Assembly (NCBI GenBank): GCA_964507825.1 | Contig: CAZDQM010000043.1 | Coordinates: 1-52,974 of the forward strand | Reading direction: 5' to 3' | Source: JAWVZS01 sp964507825 | Lineage (GTDB): Archaea > Thermoproteota > Nitrososphaeria > Nitrososphaerales > Nitrosopumilaceae | DNA: 52,974 nt | Shown: one piece after another, positions 8,417 through 16,867 of the stretch | Numbering within the stretch: position 1 is the stretch's first letter | How the letters are laid out: each line of letters begins with the position of its first letter | Program-made: the position numbers and the translations under genes | Notes under the pieces: generated by a model | The model's input: the letters and a program-made list of their open reading frames with translations, nothing else | Told to the model about the DNA's origin: nothing | The model's database searches: none

Positions 8417-9139
8417 ATGCCTGTGAAACTAAAAGATCCCCGCATTGTAGTGGATGTATATGAAAAAAAGAGTGGGATACCGGATCTGTTACGCTCACAA
8501 GAAATAAACGTGGAGATCAAGCGCCTGCAGGTGGGCGATTATGTCGTGGGCCCTAATGTCGTTGTGGAGCGAAAAACCATCAGGGATTTTATCTCATGCA
8601 TATGCAGCAATAGGCTGTTTATACAATGTGATCAGCTCAGGAAGCACTTTGATCACCCTGTGCTAATAGTGGAAGGAAACATAGATGATATTTGTAATGT
8701 CAAGGAGAGCCCTAATGTGAAGAAGCATATTTTGGAGAACTCCTTTCCGTTTCATGACGCGATGGCAGACATGGCACTTGTATACCGAATCCCTGTCATT
8801 CCGACGCCAAATGCAATGCATACTGTAAGGCTCCTGATTTCAATGTGCGCTTGGAAGCATAGTGACAAGGGGCCGTTTATCAAGAAGATAAGAAAGACCG
8901 TCGACATGCGGCAGCAACAACTTTCTATTCTTGCCAGCCTGCCTGGCGTGGGTGAAACGCTGGCGCATAGGATGCTAGAAAAGTTTGGCACGCCAGGCAA
9001 GGCGCTGACCTCGACTGCATCCGATCTTGCAAAGGTATCGGGCATGGGAGACGCGCGGGCCGCAAAAATCAGGAAAATCCTGAACTCAAAAATCCGGCGC
9101 AAGGGCACGTCTGACCAAAAGACACTCCATGACTCCTAG
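8417..9139 (+). CDS. ERCC4/XPF-type structure-specific endonuclease, helicase-less
   Basis: 240 residues: an ERCC4 nuclease domain followed by a helix-hairpin-helix domain. The catalytic signature is present as GD at 40-41 and ERKTIRD at 51-57. SILASLPGVGETLAHRMLEK and SDLAKVSGMGDARAAKIRK form the tandem HhH region. This is the short XPF form seen in some archaea, without the Hef helicase; it cuts 3'-flap and branched DNA as a dimer, usually with PCNA. I do not see a clear PCNA-binding box at the C-terminus. Its stop shares the tetranucleotide CTAG with the convergent nob1 stop. Confidence 0.92.
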   Translation: MPVKLKDPRIVVDVYEKKSGIPDLLRSQEINVEIKRLQVGDYVVGPNVVVERKTIRDFISCICSNRLFIQCDQLRKHFDHPVLIVEGNIDDICNVKESPNVKKHILENSFPFHDAMADMALVYRIPVIPTPNAMHTVRLLISMCAWKHSDKGPFIKKIRKTVDMRQQQLSILASLPGVGETLAHRMLEKFGTPGKALTSTASDLAKVSGMGDARAAKIRKILNSKIRRKGTSDQKTLHDS

Positions 9140-9615
9140 CCTTTGACCAGCTTTCGCCTTGTATTGTTTCCGCACAGGGGACATTTCTTCACGTTCTTAA
9201 AGTTCCTCCTGCACCCGGAACAGTAGTGTATCCAGACTCCGCTGTTCCTTATTCCGCCGGTCATGACAGGTATGACTACAATCTTGAGAAAGCGCGCCAC
9301 GTTTGAAACTGCAAAATCATCCGTAACTATCTGGCCACTCGTCTCAATTGCTAGGGCCAGCACCGAGATATCCTGCCTTGAGAGCTGGCGCAAGTCCCCC
9401 GTCCTGCCTGCCGCCCCTGTCGCCTTAGCAGTGGACTCTGCCGCAGGTTCTTTGATCTTGAGCCTACCTGTCTCGATCATTATGGCCATTACATCTTGCC
9501 TCTTCTTGATGTGGCTGACCTCGTCTAGGATCAGCGGCGTCGTCTGCCAGTCATCGTCTGCTCCAAATGGAACCCCGGCATAAAATGCACTTGCATCCAG
9601 AATCTTAGAATCCAA
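9136..9615 (-). CDS. nob1: Endoribonuclease Nob1 (PIN domain plus zinc ribbon)
   Basis: 159 residues. A PIN nuclease domain with candidate acidic residues D7, E32, D82 and D99/D100 is followed by a C-terminal zinc ribbon with C132, C135, C145 and C148. This is the layout of Nob1, which matures the 3' end of 16S rRNA. Its start overlaps the end of the NAD kinase gene by 11 bases, so the two are probably co-transcribed. Confidence 0.9.
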   Translation of the reverse strand: MDSKILDASAFYAGVPFGADDDWQTTPLILDEVSHIKKRQDVMAIMIETGRLKIKEPAAESTAKATGAAGRTGDLRQLSRQDISVLALAIETSGQIVTDDFAVSNVARFLKIVVIPVMTGGIRNSGVWIHYCSGCRRNFKNVKKCPLCGNNTRRKLVKG

Positions 9616-10438
9616 GCTTGCTCATTTGCCTTAATCCGCGCTTTTTTAGCCTGACGAAGACCGCCGGTTTCTTGTATTTCCTGATTGTGATGACGTCCTC
9701 AAATCCTGCTGCCTTGATCACCTGCGCGTCCATTACTATATTGATGTCGTGGGAGCACCGTATCTCGATTTTTTCATCGGGTACTACGAGTGATGCAAGC
9801 CGGTAGACGGGCGCCACGGGGGTGATGATCAGGACGTCTAGACTTTCATGTAAAATTGGCCCTCCAAGCGAAAAGGAATGGCCTGTCGAGCCGCTTGGTG
9901 TTGAAATGATCACCCCGTCCATCTTTTGCTTTACTGTGTCGTTTTGAAATTTTATCTCAATCTCCGCAGTCTTGGTCATGTTTTGTCTGCTGATATAGAT
10001 CTCGTTTAGCGCAGGGGGAAAATCTACCCCGTTACATGATGCTACGACCCTGGTCCTTTTCTCCAAAATGACCATTCCGTCCCTGATCTGCTTGATGGCG
10101 CCGTCTATTTTATCAAGCGTGATCTCAGACAGGATTCCCCTGTTTCCGCCCACGTTTATTGTTAGAATTGGGGCATCGTTTTCTAGCTGCCGAAACGCTC
10201 TGAGCGTGGTTCCATCACCCCCCAAAGTAATCACCAGATCAAGATTTTCGCCCCTCAACTCATCTAGAGAATCCACCTTTGTCGCGCCTGTCACTAAAAC
10301 GGGGGCGATTGTAAAGACCCTGCTTTTACTTTTTAAAAATTTCTTGGCGACTCTGATCGCGGCCTCTTCGGACTCTTTGGATCCCACCTTGCTTACTACT
10401 GCAACCTTGCCTAGTTTCAAGCAATTCTTGTACCTCAT
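9605..10438 (-). CDS. nadK: NAD kinase
   Basis: 277 residues; phosphorylates NAD to NADP. The GGDGT motif at 73-77, INVGGNRGILSEI, the NE pair in ALNEIYISRQNM and the glycine-rich DGVIISTPSGSTGHSFSLGG are the conserved elements of this family. ATG start at 10438. The C-terminus is unusually basic (VRLKKRGLRQMSKLGF). Confidence 0.95.
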   Translation of the reverse strand: MRYKNCLKLGKVAVVSKVGSKESEEAAIRVAKKFLKSKSRVFTIAPVLVTGATKVDSLDELRGENLDLVITLGGDGTTLRAFRQLENDAPILTINVGGNRGILSEITLDKIDGAIKQIRDGMVILEKRTRVVASCNGVDFPPALNEIYISRQNMTKTAEIEIKFQNDTVKQKMDGVIISTPSGSTGHSFSLGGPILHESLDVLIITPVAPVYRLASLVVPDEKIEIRCSHDINIVMDAQVIKAAGFEDVITIRKYKKPAVFVRLKKRGLRQMSKLGF

Positions 10439-10663
10439 CTTGGCATAAAAATCATATTTTCACCTGATTTGGACCAAATGCGGGCTAGGCATGACAAATA
10501 CAAAATCTGCAGGGGATACGCGCTACATGTTACAGGCGTGGTCTGCCATGACCCGAGTCATGCGACGTTTTCTTGTACGTTAAAACACAGTCTTGTTTTG
10601 TTTCCTGCGCGTCAAGCTATATGATTTACCGTTTTACAAACAATTAATTATGTAAATGCAGAC

Positions 10664-11518
10664 ATGCACATCATGGGTTATGCACATCCTGAGGTGCTAG
10701 TCGATACCCAGTGGGTGTCACAAAATCTCCTTGGCGACGGTAGGGTGCTCGTGGAAGTAGACTATGATCCGGAAAATGGATACCGCAAGGGCCACATAAG
10801 GGGGGCAAGCCTGATTTGGTGGAAGCGCGACATCAATGATCCGGTCACCAGAGACATCATTGACAAAAAACAATTTGAGGAATTAATGTCGAAAAACGGA
10901 ATTGCACCTGATACTGAGGTGATTCTTTATGGAGACTTTAACAATTGGTTTGCCGCGTTTGTCTTCTGGGTCTTCAAATATTATGGTCACGAAAACCTGA
11001 AAATCATGGACGGTGGAAGAAAAAAATGGGAGCTTGAAGATAGGGAATATACTACTGTAGAGCCGGACCGAGCGCCGTCTCAATACAGGGCCCAGCCTCC
11101 AGATGAGGGACTTCGTGCATACCTAGCTGATGCTAGACGCGCATTGGAACGAGACGACACCGTAATGGTGGATGTCCGATCGCCTGCCGAGTTTTCCGGC
11201 CAGATCACCGCGCCTCCAGAGTATCCAATGGAACACGCCCAAAGGGGAGGACACATTCCAAATGCAAACAACATCCCGTGGGCTACTGCCGTCAATGATG
11301 CGGACGGTACTTTTCGCGACGTAGAGGAGCTGCGACAAAACTATATCTCCAAGGGAGTCACCGATGACAAGGATGTAATATGTTATTGTAGAATCGGCGA
11401 AAGATCATCCCACTCTTGGTTTGTTCTGAAATATCTCCTAGGATATCCGCGGGTTCGAAACTATGATGGTTCCTGGACAGAATGGGGCAACATGATCGGC
11501 AATCCAGTGGAAAAGTAA
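10664..11518 (+). CDS. sseA: Thiosulfate sulfurtransferase (tandem rhodanese)
   Basis: 284 residues with two rhodanese domains. The N-terminal one is inactive, and the C-terminal one carries the persulfide-forming cysteine in CRIGERSSHSW (C242). ILYGDFNNWFAAFVFWVFKY and LVDTQWVSQNLL are typical of SseA-type enzymes, which move sulfane sulfur from thiosulfate or mercaptopyruvate to acceptors. The ATG at 10673 is an alternative start three codons in. A possible promoter box lies at 10632-10639. The stop overlaps the next ATG (TAATG). Confidence 0.93.
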   Translation: MHIMGYAHPEVLVDTQWVSQNLLGDGRVLVEVDYDPENGYRKGHIRGASLIWWKRDINDPVTRDIIDKKQFEELMSKNGIAPDTEVILYGDFNNWFAAFVFWVFKYYGHENLKIMDGGRKKWELEDREYTTVEPDRAPSQYRAQPPDEGLRAYLADARRALERDDTVMVDVRSPAEFSGQITAPPEYPMEHAQRGGHIPNANNIPWATAVNDADGTFRDVEELRQNYISKGVTDDKDVICYCRIGERSSHSWFVLKYLLGYPRVRNYDGSWTEWGNMIGNPVEK

Positions 11519-11820
11519 TGCCTGATAACGGGATTTTGAAAAAGGGAACCTTTTACTGTATCATGGACTCTGCAGACGACTTTATACTAGAGGATATGAC
11601 CAAGAGGGGACTTGAGGCTAGGGAGCATTCTGTTGATGAAAAACTAAACGTCGAGGCAGACAAGGGCATGATCCATGACATGGACGGGGTGGGGCACCGG
11701 GTGGCAATCCGGTGGTTTTTTCCAAAATCCACGTTTGATCTGAACCTAGTGACCGTTCATGCCGAGGCGATGGAGAAAAAATACACCGAAATGCGTGAAC
11801 TTACATGCCCTGACGACTAG
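11518..11820 (+). CDS. Conserved hypothetical protein, 100 residues
   Basis: I do not recognise this family. The protein is acidic and soluble with no cysteine cluster or membrane segment; RWFFPKSTFDLNLVTVHAEA is the most strand-like stretch. A frame start at 11482 lies inside the rhodanese gene, so I take the ATG at 11518, which shares one base with the rhodanese stop. Coupling to the rhodanese suggests a role in sulfur transfer or in stabilising it, but this is only inference from position. Confidence 0.75.
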   Translation: MPDNGILKKGTFYCIMDSADDFILEDMTKRGLEAREHSVDEKLNVEADKGMIHDMDGVGHRVAIRWFFPKSTFDLNLVTVHAEAMEKKYTEMRELTCPDD

Positions 11821-11830
11821 ATCTGTGCCT

Positions 11831-11937
11831 GTATTCTACGAAGAAACGCCGATTATACCGGAGTCCGAATAATAGCTGGTGCAGATTCGACAGCCTTGGA
11901 GGGGTGCCGTATGCTAGAATACGGACTCGTATATTCT
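11831..11937. repeat. Cluster of overlapping inverted repeats
   Basis: Four arm pairs compete for the same bases: GTATTCTA (11831-11838) with TAGAATAC (11915-11922); GAGTCCG (11861-11867) with CGGACTC (11922-11928); CCGTAT (11907-11912) with ATACGG (11919-11924); AGAATA (11916-11921) with TATTCT (11932-11937). It lies after the 100-residue gene and before the ferredoxin promoter, so it may form the 3' end of the upstream transcript or a separate small RNA. Confidence 0.45.
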
Positions 11938-11992
11938 GAATCATGACTGCATAAAACGACCTGTTTTCATTTGTATCGTGTCATGGATAAGA

Positions 11993-12000
11993 TTTTTAAA
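11993..12000 (+). promoter_or_regulatory. TATA-like box of the ferredoxin gene
   Basis: TTTTTAAA lies 24-31 nt before the ATG at 12024, a good fit to a leaderless archaeal promoter. Confidence 0.55.
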
Positions 12001-12023
12001 CAATATTCCATTACCACAATCAA

Positions 12024-12977
12024 ATGTCATTGTTGCTCAGAGATCGAGTATACACCATGGAGTCACCTACTGCCAAGAGGGGTGTCTACCCACTGCACGG
12101 ATACAAGCTGGGATTATACCGGCTGCCCTTTGAGCTAGTTGATCCGGATGAGATAAAGTCCATAGTAACTGGATTGAAGAAAACCTTTGAAATGGATGCA
12201 TATGCGGACAGGGTTTTTGCAACCTACACGTGGACGGAAAGAAACATGGATGATCCTGATGCAAAGGGGTACGAGGAGGTGGATCTTAGTGTTACCGTGG
12301 AGGTTGTAACCGGCGAGGTTGTTGATATAATATACCAGATTTTCCCAATTGAAAAGTTCGGCGATCCGCAATGGGTCAAGGATTATAGAAAAAAGGCAGA
12401 TCACTTTGCAAAGATGGTCATCGATACACTTCTTCGTAACACCATCTTGCAGGACAAGATGGTGGAATCTATGATTAAAAATGAAAAGATTCCCGAAGTG
12501 GCTGCGCTAAACAAGCTAGATGAGATGACTCCTCTTGCCAAAATAATACCAAATGCTAAACCGCAGCTCGGGGCAAAGGAGGAGGAGATCCTAGAGGATG
12601 CCGACGACGAGGTTGTCGAAGTTCCTGATGGAGCCAAGCCTGGGCCCATTGACATTGAATACAAATCCAAGGTAAAGCCATCTACCTCATTTGCCACCGA
12701 GGAGGGTTATACGATCAAGACGTGGGGAAGAAAGGGAACCGGCAACGGAATCATGGGAATATGGGGAGAGTTTGTCTCAGTCGACTATGATATCTGTGTT
12801 GCAGACGGCGCCTGCATAGAGGCGTGTCCTGTAGCAGTATACGAGTGGTTTGATACTCCTGGAAATCCCGCATCTGAGAAAAAGCCGTTAATGTCCAAAG
12901 AGCCGGACTGTATATTCTGCCTTGCATGCGAAGGTGTGTGCCCTCCCAAGGCAATCAAGATCTTTGAACAAAAGTGA
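12024..12977 (+). CDS. Dicluster ferredoxin with long N-terminal domain
   Basis: 317 residues. About 240 N-terminal residues of unknown fold precede a ferredoxin module whose closest match I recognise is the Sulfolobus-type ferredoxin: CVADGACIEACP for the first cluster, then YEWFDTPGNPASEKK, then CIFCLACEGVCP for the second. A low-potential electron carrier role in the cytoplasm is expected. The N-terminal part has an acidic stretch (EEEILEDADDEVVEVPDG) that looks like a linker. The first motif has Cys-x5-Cys-x3-Cys-Pro, so that cluster has three cysteines and could be 3Fe-4S, as in the Sulfolobus protein. I do not see the Sulfolobus zinc-site histidines in an obvious arrangement. Confidence 0.9.
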   Translation: MSLLLRDRVYTMESPTAKRGVYPLHGYKLGLYRLPFELVDPDEIKSIVTGLKKTFEMDAYADRVFATYTWTERNMDDPDAKGYEEVDLSVTVEVVTGEVVDIIYQIFPIEKFGDPQWVKDYRKKADHFAKMVIDTLLRNTILQDKMVESMIKNEKIPEVAALNKLDEMTPLAKIIPNAKPQLGAKEEEILEDADDEVVEVPDGAKPGPIDIEYKSKVKPSTSFATEEGYTIKTWGRKGTGNGIMGIWGEFVSVDYDICVADGACIEACPVAVYEWFDTPGNPASEKKPLMSKEPDCIFCLACEGVCPPKAIKIFEQK

Positions 12978-12986
12978 CACTTGCAA

Positions 12987-12995
12987 CTATTTATG
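12987..12995 (+). promoter_or_regulatory. TATA-like box of the membrane glycosyltransferase gene
   Basis: CTATTTATG lies 26-34 nt before the ATG at 13021. Confidence 0.5.
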
Positions 12996-13020
12996 AGCAG
13001 GCATTGTGTGATTCTATAGG

Positions 13021-15036
13021 ATGATCCTAAACCCGTTTACCAGCTTAATCCTCCATATCTTCCTATTATGCGCCATACTCATAACAATGTACACCTGCAA
13101 CTTTTACTATCTTACATTCCTAGCATCCAAAAGACGCGGCGGCAATCCGACCTTGGATCTTGACGAACCATCGATTACGATTCAATTACCGATTTACAAT
13201 GAGAAATACGTCGCTGCACGCCTAGTTGATGCGGTCTGCGCCATGGACTATCCCAAAGACAGGATGCACATCATGGTTCTAGATGACTCTGACGATGATA
13301 CCGTTGAACTAATTCAAAAAACCGTACGTGAGCACCAAAAACGGGGCTATATGATAGAACACATCCGTCGTGGTACGAGGACCGGCTACAAGGCTGGAGC
13401 CCTAAAGTATGCGATGAAGACCACCGACACTGATTTCGTGGCGATATTTGACGCTGACTTTATCCCGCCCACGTGGTTCTTGAAGAAGGCAATTCCGCAC
13501 TTTACCAAAGAAAAAATCGGTCTTATACAGTGCAGGTGGGGCCATGTAAACGAGGATTATTCCACCATTACACGGGCGCAGGCCCTGAGCCTTGACTTTC
13601 ATTTTCTGATCGAGCAAAAGGCAAAAAGCGACTCTCACCTCTTTATGAATTTTAACGGCACTGCCGGCATATGGCGGCGCGAATGCATCGAGGACGCGGG
13701 CGGCTGGCATACTGCGACCCTAGTTGAAGATCTTGATCTGAGCTATCGCGCACAAATGAAGGGGTGGAAGTGCATTTTCTTGCCAGAAATAGTGGTTGAT
13801 GCGGAGCTTCCGGTTCAAATGAACGCCGCCAAGCGCCAACAGTTTCGATGGGCCAAGGGTTCCATCCAATGCGCGATAAAACTGTTGACCTCAATTGCGG
13901 CCAAGAAGACCATCACGCTTGAGGCCAAGTTCCAGGCGTTCATCCAGCTGACGCGCCACATTGTCTATCCGTTAATGCTGATCCAGTTCCTTGCGCTTCC
14001 GATACTGCTTGCCTCTAACGTTGATCTTTACATAATCAGCTTTTTACCTGCACTGACCATAGCTGCATATCTTGCCATGGGACCCGGCGCTTACCTGCTG
14101 ATAATACAACGGATGTATGCCTCTTCGTGGCGGTCAAAGGCCAAGATACTACCGTTCCTGCTAGTTTACAATGCCGGCATGTCAGTCAATAATACTGTGG
14201 CCGTATTTGACGCAGTAGCGGGCAAAAAAAGCGAATTTTTAAGGACGCCGAAATACGGCATTATAAAAAACGACGACGATTGGAAGAACAAGGCATACAA
14301 TCTGCCGTTTACAAAGACCACGCTACTTGAGATCTTTTTTGGTGTTTACGGAGTGGTTGGAATCATGATCTCGATCTTTACCAACAACCCGATTTTTGCA
14401 CCAATTATAGGGATCCAAGCGGTTGGATTCATTTACATCGCATCCCTTAGTCTTTCACATTCCAGATTTAAAAGAAATAAATCCGGAGATAATTACATAA
14501 TCGGCAGAGCAGAGAAGATGGCCAATATTTCATACAAAGCAGCGGTCGTAGGGATCATCGCAATTATCGTATTTGGAGCGTATCTGGCCATACAAGGATA
14601 TACAAACGACGTATATCCGCTGGATCTGGCCCGTGGAAACATGGCTGCAATCATAGGCTCCGTCGACACGGACACCATAATTGTCCACATCAGGGAGGCG
14701 CAAGCCAGCCTGCCAGAGCAAGGCAATCCTGTCTGGATATTTCCTACGACATCTACGGACTTTGGACGCATGCAACAAGAGCTGACGCACATGCTAGATT
14801 ACACGGAACAGATAACCTCCGTCCCACAGGACAGCACCTCGTATCATACTGCAATGATGGAGCTTTCCGGACAGGCGGCCGAGCTGCGTGAAAACATAAT
14901 GGATGCCACGCCATACATGTATGTGAGCGTCTCCAACATCATATTCAGCGCGCTCTGGATTGCCGCAATAATTGGAATCTTTGCGTTACTCAAGCGAAAG
15001 AAGGATCAGCTTACAAGCTATGACGGCGCCGAGTAA
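13021..15036 (+). CDS. Membrane family 2 glycosyltransferase (cellulose synthase-like)
   Basis: 671 residues. One N-terminal membrane helix (about 7-34) is followed by a cytoplasmic GT2 domain with IQLPIYNE, D88-D89, the DAD at 144-146, the VEDLDL acceptor motif near 235 and QQFRW at 273-277, the processive-enzyme signature. Several membrane helices follow (about 310-360, 430-480), and the last 135 residues add a likely extracytoplasmic segment and a final helix before a basic end. It should polymerise or transfer sugars across the membrane for exopolysaccharide or cell-envelope glycans; the sugar is unknown. It ends two bases from the convergent coiled-coil gene. Confidence 0.9.
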   Translation: MILNPFTSLILHIFLLCAILITMYTCNFYYLTFLASKRRGGNPTLDLDEPSITIQLPIYNEKYVAARLVDAVCAMDYPKDRMHIMVLDDSDDDTVELIQKTVREHQKRGYMIEHIRRGTRTGYKAGALKYAMKTTDTDFVAIFDADFIPPTWFLKKAIPHFTKEKIGLIQCRWGHVNEDYSTITRAQALSLDFHFLIEQKAKSDSHLFMNFNGTAGIWRRECIEDAGGWHTATLVEDLDLSYRAQMKGWKCIFLPEIVVDAELPVQMNAAKRQQFRWAKGSIQCAIKLLTSIAAKKTITLEAKFQAFIQLTRHIVYPLMLIQFLALPILLASNVDLYIISFLPALTIAAYLAMGPGAYLLIIQRMYASSWRSKAKILPFLLVYNAGMSVNNTVAVFDAVAGKKSEFLRTPKYGIIKNDDDWKNKAYNLPFTKTTLLEIFFGVYGVVGIMISIFTNNPIFAPIIGIQAVGFIYIASLSLSHSRFKRNKSGDNYIIGRAEKMANISYKAAVVGIIAIIVFGAYLAIQGYTNDVYPLDLARGNMAAIIGSVDTDTIIVHIREAQASLPEQGNPVWIFPTTSTDFGRMQQELTHMLDYTEQITSVPQDSTSYHTAMMELSGQAAELRENIMDATPYMYVSVSNIIFSALWIAAIIGIFALLKRKKDQLTSYDGAE

Positions 15037-15038
15037 AT

Positions 15039-16493
15039 CTAAGAGATTCCAAGCTCGCCCCTGATCTCGTCTACTGCTCTTATTCCGTAAATGTCCCTGA
15101 CCTGCTGGATTCTAATCATGTCCTTCAAACCCTCCTTTCCTAGCTTGTTGTGCAGTACGTTGAATACGTCTGAGAAGCGAATCTCCCACTTGTCGGCACA
15201 GTCAAATATCTTTGAAACCGCCCACTGCTGGACATCAGACGGCATCTCGACTCCGCCATCGGCTGAAACATCCTGAAACAGCTTTGCAATCTCGCCTATC
15301 TGCGATGCCATGCCCTCTATATCCTTTAACTCACCGTACTTTGATTCTGAATTCATTCTAATCCTTGACTGGAATTCGGACAGCTTGAGCAGGGCAATTA
15401 CATCCCTTGACGGGGATTCATCAGATTTTCTAACTGTACCTACTAGTGTGGCGATCTTTTGCTCTATGGTATCCGTCTTGTCTGCAAGGTTTTGCCTGAT
15501 CTCACCCACGTCCATCTGGACGGATCTTATGCCCTCACCGACTAGGACCGCCTCATCAGCCTTTTTTGCAAGTGACTCCATCTCGCCTTCCATTGCATCA
15601 ATCTTTCCTGCGCTGTGTGATATTGACTCTACCTTGCTTTTTATCGACTCTAACTCTGATGAAATTGACGATATCGGGGCGGCCTTTTCTGCTACATTGG
15701 CAAATTGTTGCTTTAGGCCGTTGATTATGCCCTCTAGACTGTCGATATTTTCGGCCTTTTCTGCTATGGTTCTGATTGTCTTGCTGATTTCTACCATTTC
15801 ACCCTTGAGAAATTCTGTTGCGTTTGCCTTTTGAGCTATATTGTCAAGCTCTTCTCTAATGTGTGCTATGTTGGCCCCGGACTCTATTCCCTTTTTCAAT
15901 GACTCTATCTCGACGCTTATCTCGGCAAGGGACTCTGTTTTTCCAGAGACTTGGCGCAATTGATCCCTGACGTCGTCTATTCTTTGTGCAATCTTTATGA
16001 TCATTTGCGAGTTGTTTTGGATGGAATTCATGCTGTCGCCCACTTGTTTTGCAAGCTCTTCTGTCTTTGGCGTTGTTTTACGGATCTTACCCATCTCGTC
16101 TTCTAGCTTGGCAGTCTGGAAATTCAATTTTGAAACAATGTCTGCCTGTAATCGTGCCTGGTTCAGGCCGGCAAACAGTTTTTGATTGTCATCCTCTAAA
16201 ATGTTGATCTGCTTTGACTGTTTTTGAATCTGTTCTAGCGAAGTGGTGATCGCGTCCATCATCGTCTTCATTGATATCAGGATCTTTTGATTATCTGCAA
16301 ATATCTTACCCATTGTCTTGATCTCCTTTGATAGCTGCTTGGTGGAATCTGAAACCACGGCCATCTTTTTTAGTACCGCGCCTGGTGTCGGTTCCCTCTT
16401 TACTGTATTGGATGTTTTTTTAGCTGTACGGGATTCTGAAGGCTTGGCGCGCGTTACCTTTTTTGTCGGACGGCTTGTCTTTTTTACTGCCAT
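15039..16493 (-). CDS. Long coiled-coil protein with basic N-terminal tail
   Basis: 484 residues. The first 40 are Lys/Arg/Thr/Ser-rich (MAVKKTSRPTKKVTRAKPSE), resembling a DNA-binding or histone-like tail. Residues about 45-365 are predicted coiled coil with repeated units such as SLEGIINGLKQQFANVAEKA. A globular C-terminal part (about 370-484) ends DEIRGELGIS. No ATPase motif, membrane helix or chemotaxis signalling core is visible. I do not assign a function; chromosome organisation, cytoskeletal or scaffold roles are possible. A TATA-like stretch at 16514-16525 (minus) supports the ATG start. Confidence 0.85.
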   Translation of the reverse strand: MAVKKTSRPTKKVTRAKPSESRTAKKTSNTVKREPTPGAVLKKMAVVSDSTKQLSKEIKTMGKIFADNQKILISMKTMMDAITTSLEQIQKQSKQINILEDDNQKLFAGLNQARLQADIVSKLNFQTAKLEDEMGKIRKTTPKTEELAKQVGDSMNSIQNNSQMIIKIAQRIDDVRDQLRQVSGKTESLAEISVEIESLKKGIESGANIAHIREELDNIAQKANATEFLKGEMVEISKTIRTIAEKAENIDSLEGIINGLKQQFANVAEKAAPISSISSELESIKSKVESISHSAGKIDAMEGEMESLAKKADEAVLVGEGIRSVQMDVGEIRQNLADKTDTIEQKIATLVGTVRKSDESPSRDVIALLKLSEFQSRIRMNSESKYGELKDIEGMASQIGEIAKLFQDVSADGGVEMPSDVQQWAVSKIFDCADKWEIRFSDVFNVLHNKLGKEGLKDMIRIQQVRDIYGIRAVDEIRGELGIS

Positions 16494-16553
16494 GCATGTA
16501 TGTGGTTTTTTCTGAATTAAAAAACACAGGTCAAAAATAAAGGATCAAAGTGG

Positions 16554-16661
16554 TTATTGATTTACGACCTCAGGTCCGTGTAATAGTTCGTGGAATATCT
16601 TCTCCACCTGACCATCGGAGCCTTTGATGAATGTTCTCGGACAGTATTCACACTGTATCAT
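16554..16661 (-). CDS. 35-residue putative C2H2-type zinc-finger protein
   Basis: A short frame reading MIQCEYCPRTFIKGSDGQ and then VEKIFHELLHGPEVVNQ. The spacing Cys-x2-Cys-x16-His-x3-His could bind one zinc ion. It begins with ATG, has a TATA-like TTAATAG 22-28 nt upstream, and a tandem 10-bp repeat lies between box and start. Most of the protein is the finger itself, so it may be a DNA- or protein-binding microprotein. The gene is below usual length cut-offs, so confidence is moderate. Confidence 0.6.
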   Translation of the reverse strand: MIQCEYCPRTFIKGSDGQVEKIFHELLHGPEVVNQ

Positions 16662-16662
16662 G

Positions 16663-16682
16663 TATTACCGTATATTACCGTA
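16663..16682 (-). promoter_or_regulatory. Tandem 10-bp repeat in the promoter of the small zinc-finger gene
   Basis: TATTACCGTA occurs twice head to tail (16663-16672 and 16673-16682), exactly between the TATA-like TTAATAG (16683-16689, minus) and the ATG at 16661. A partial third copy, ATTACCGG, follows near 16708. The 10-base period equals one helical turn, as expected for a repeated protein-binding site. Confidence 0.45.
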
Positions 16683-16837
16683 CTATTAATGACTTGGTGA
16701 TGATATAATTACCGGCAGTCAGATACCCCAGGTCATATCTCCACACAAGTTTCAGATGACCCATTCATCACCCTGCAATCCGTGTTATGGTATCTTAACA
16801 TAAAGAGGTTTTATCCCATGTTTTTGGCAGTCTGCTT

Positions 16838-16845
16838 GTATTAAT
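16838..16845 (+). promoter_or_regulatory. TATA-like box of the Kef-type antiporter gene
   Basis: TATTAAT lies 23-30 nt before the TTG at 16868 and supports that unusual start codon. Confidence 0.4.
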
Positions 16846-16867
16846 GCCTCTGAAACTCGTTTAACGC

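Noticed and set aside
8417..9139. Archaeal Hef (helicase plus nuclease)
   Set aside because: Only the nuclease and HhH domains are present; no helicase motifs precede the gene.
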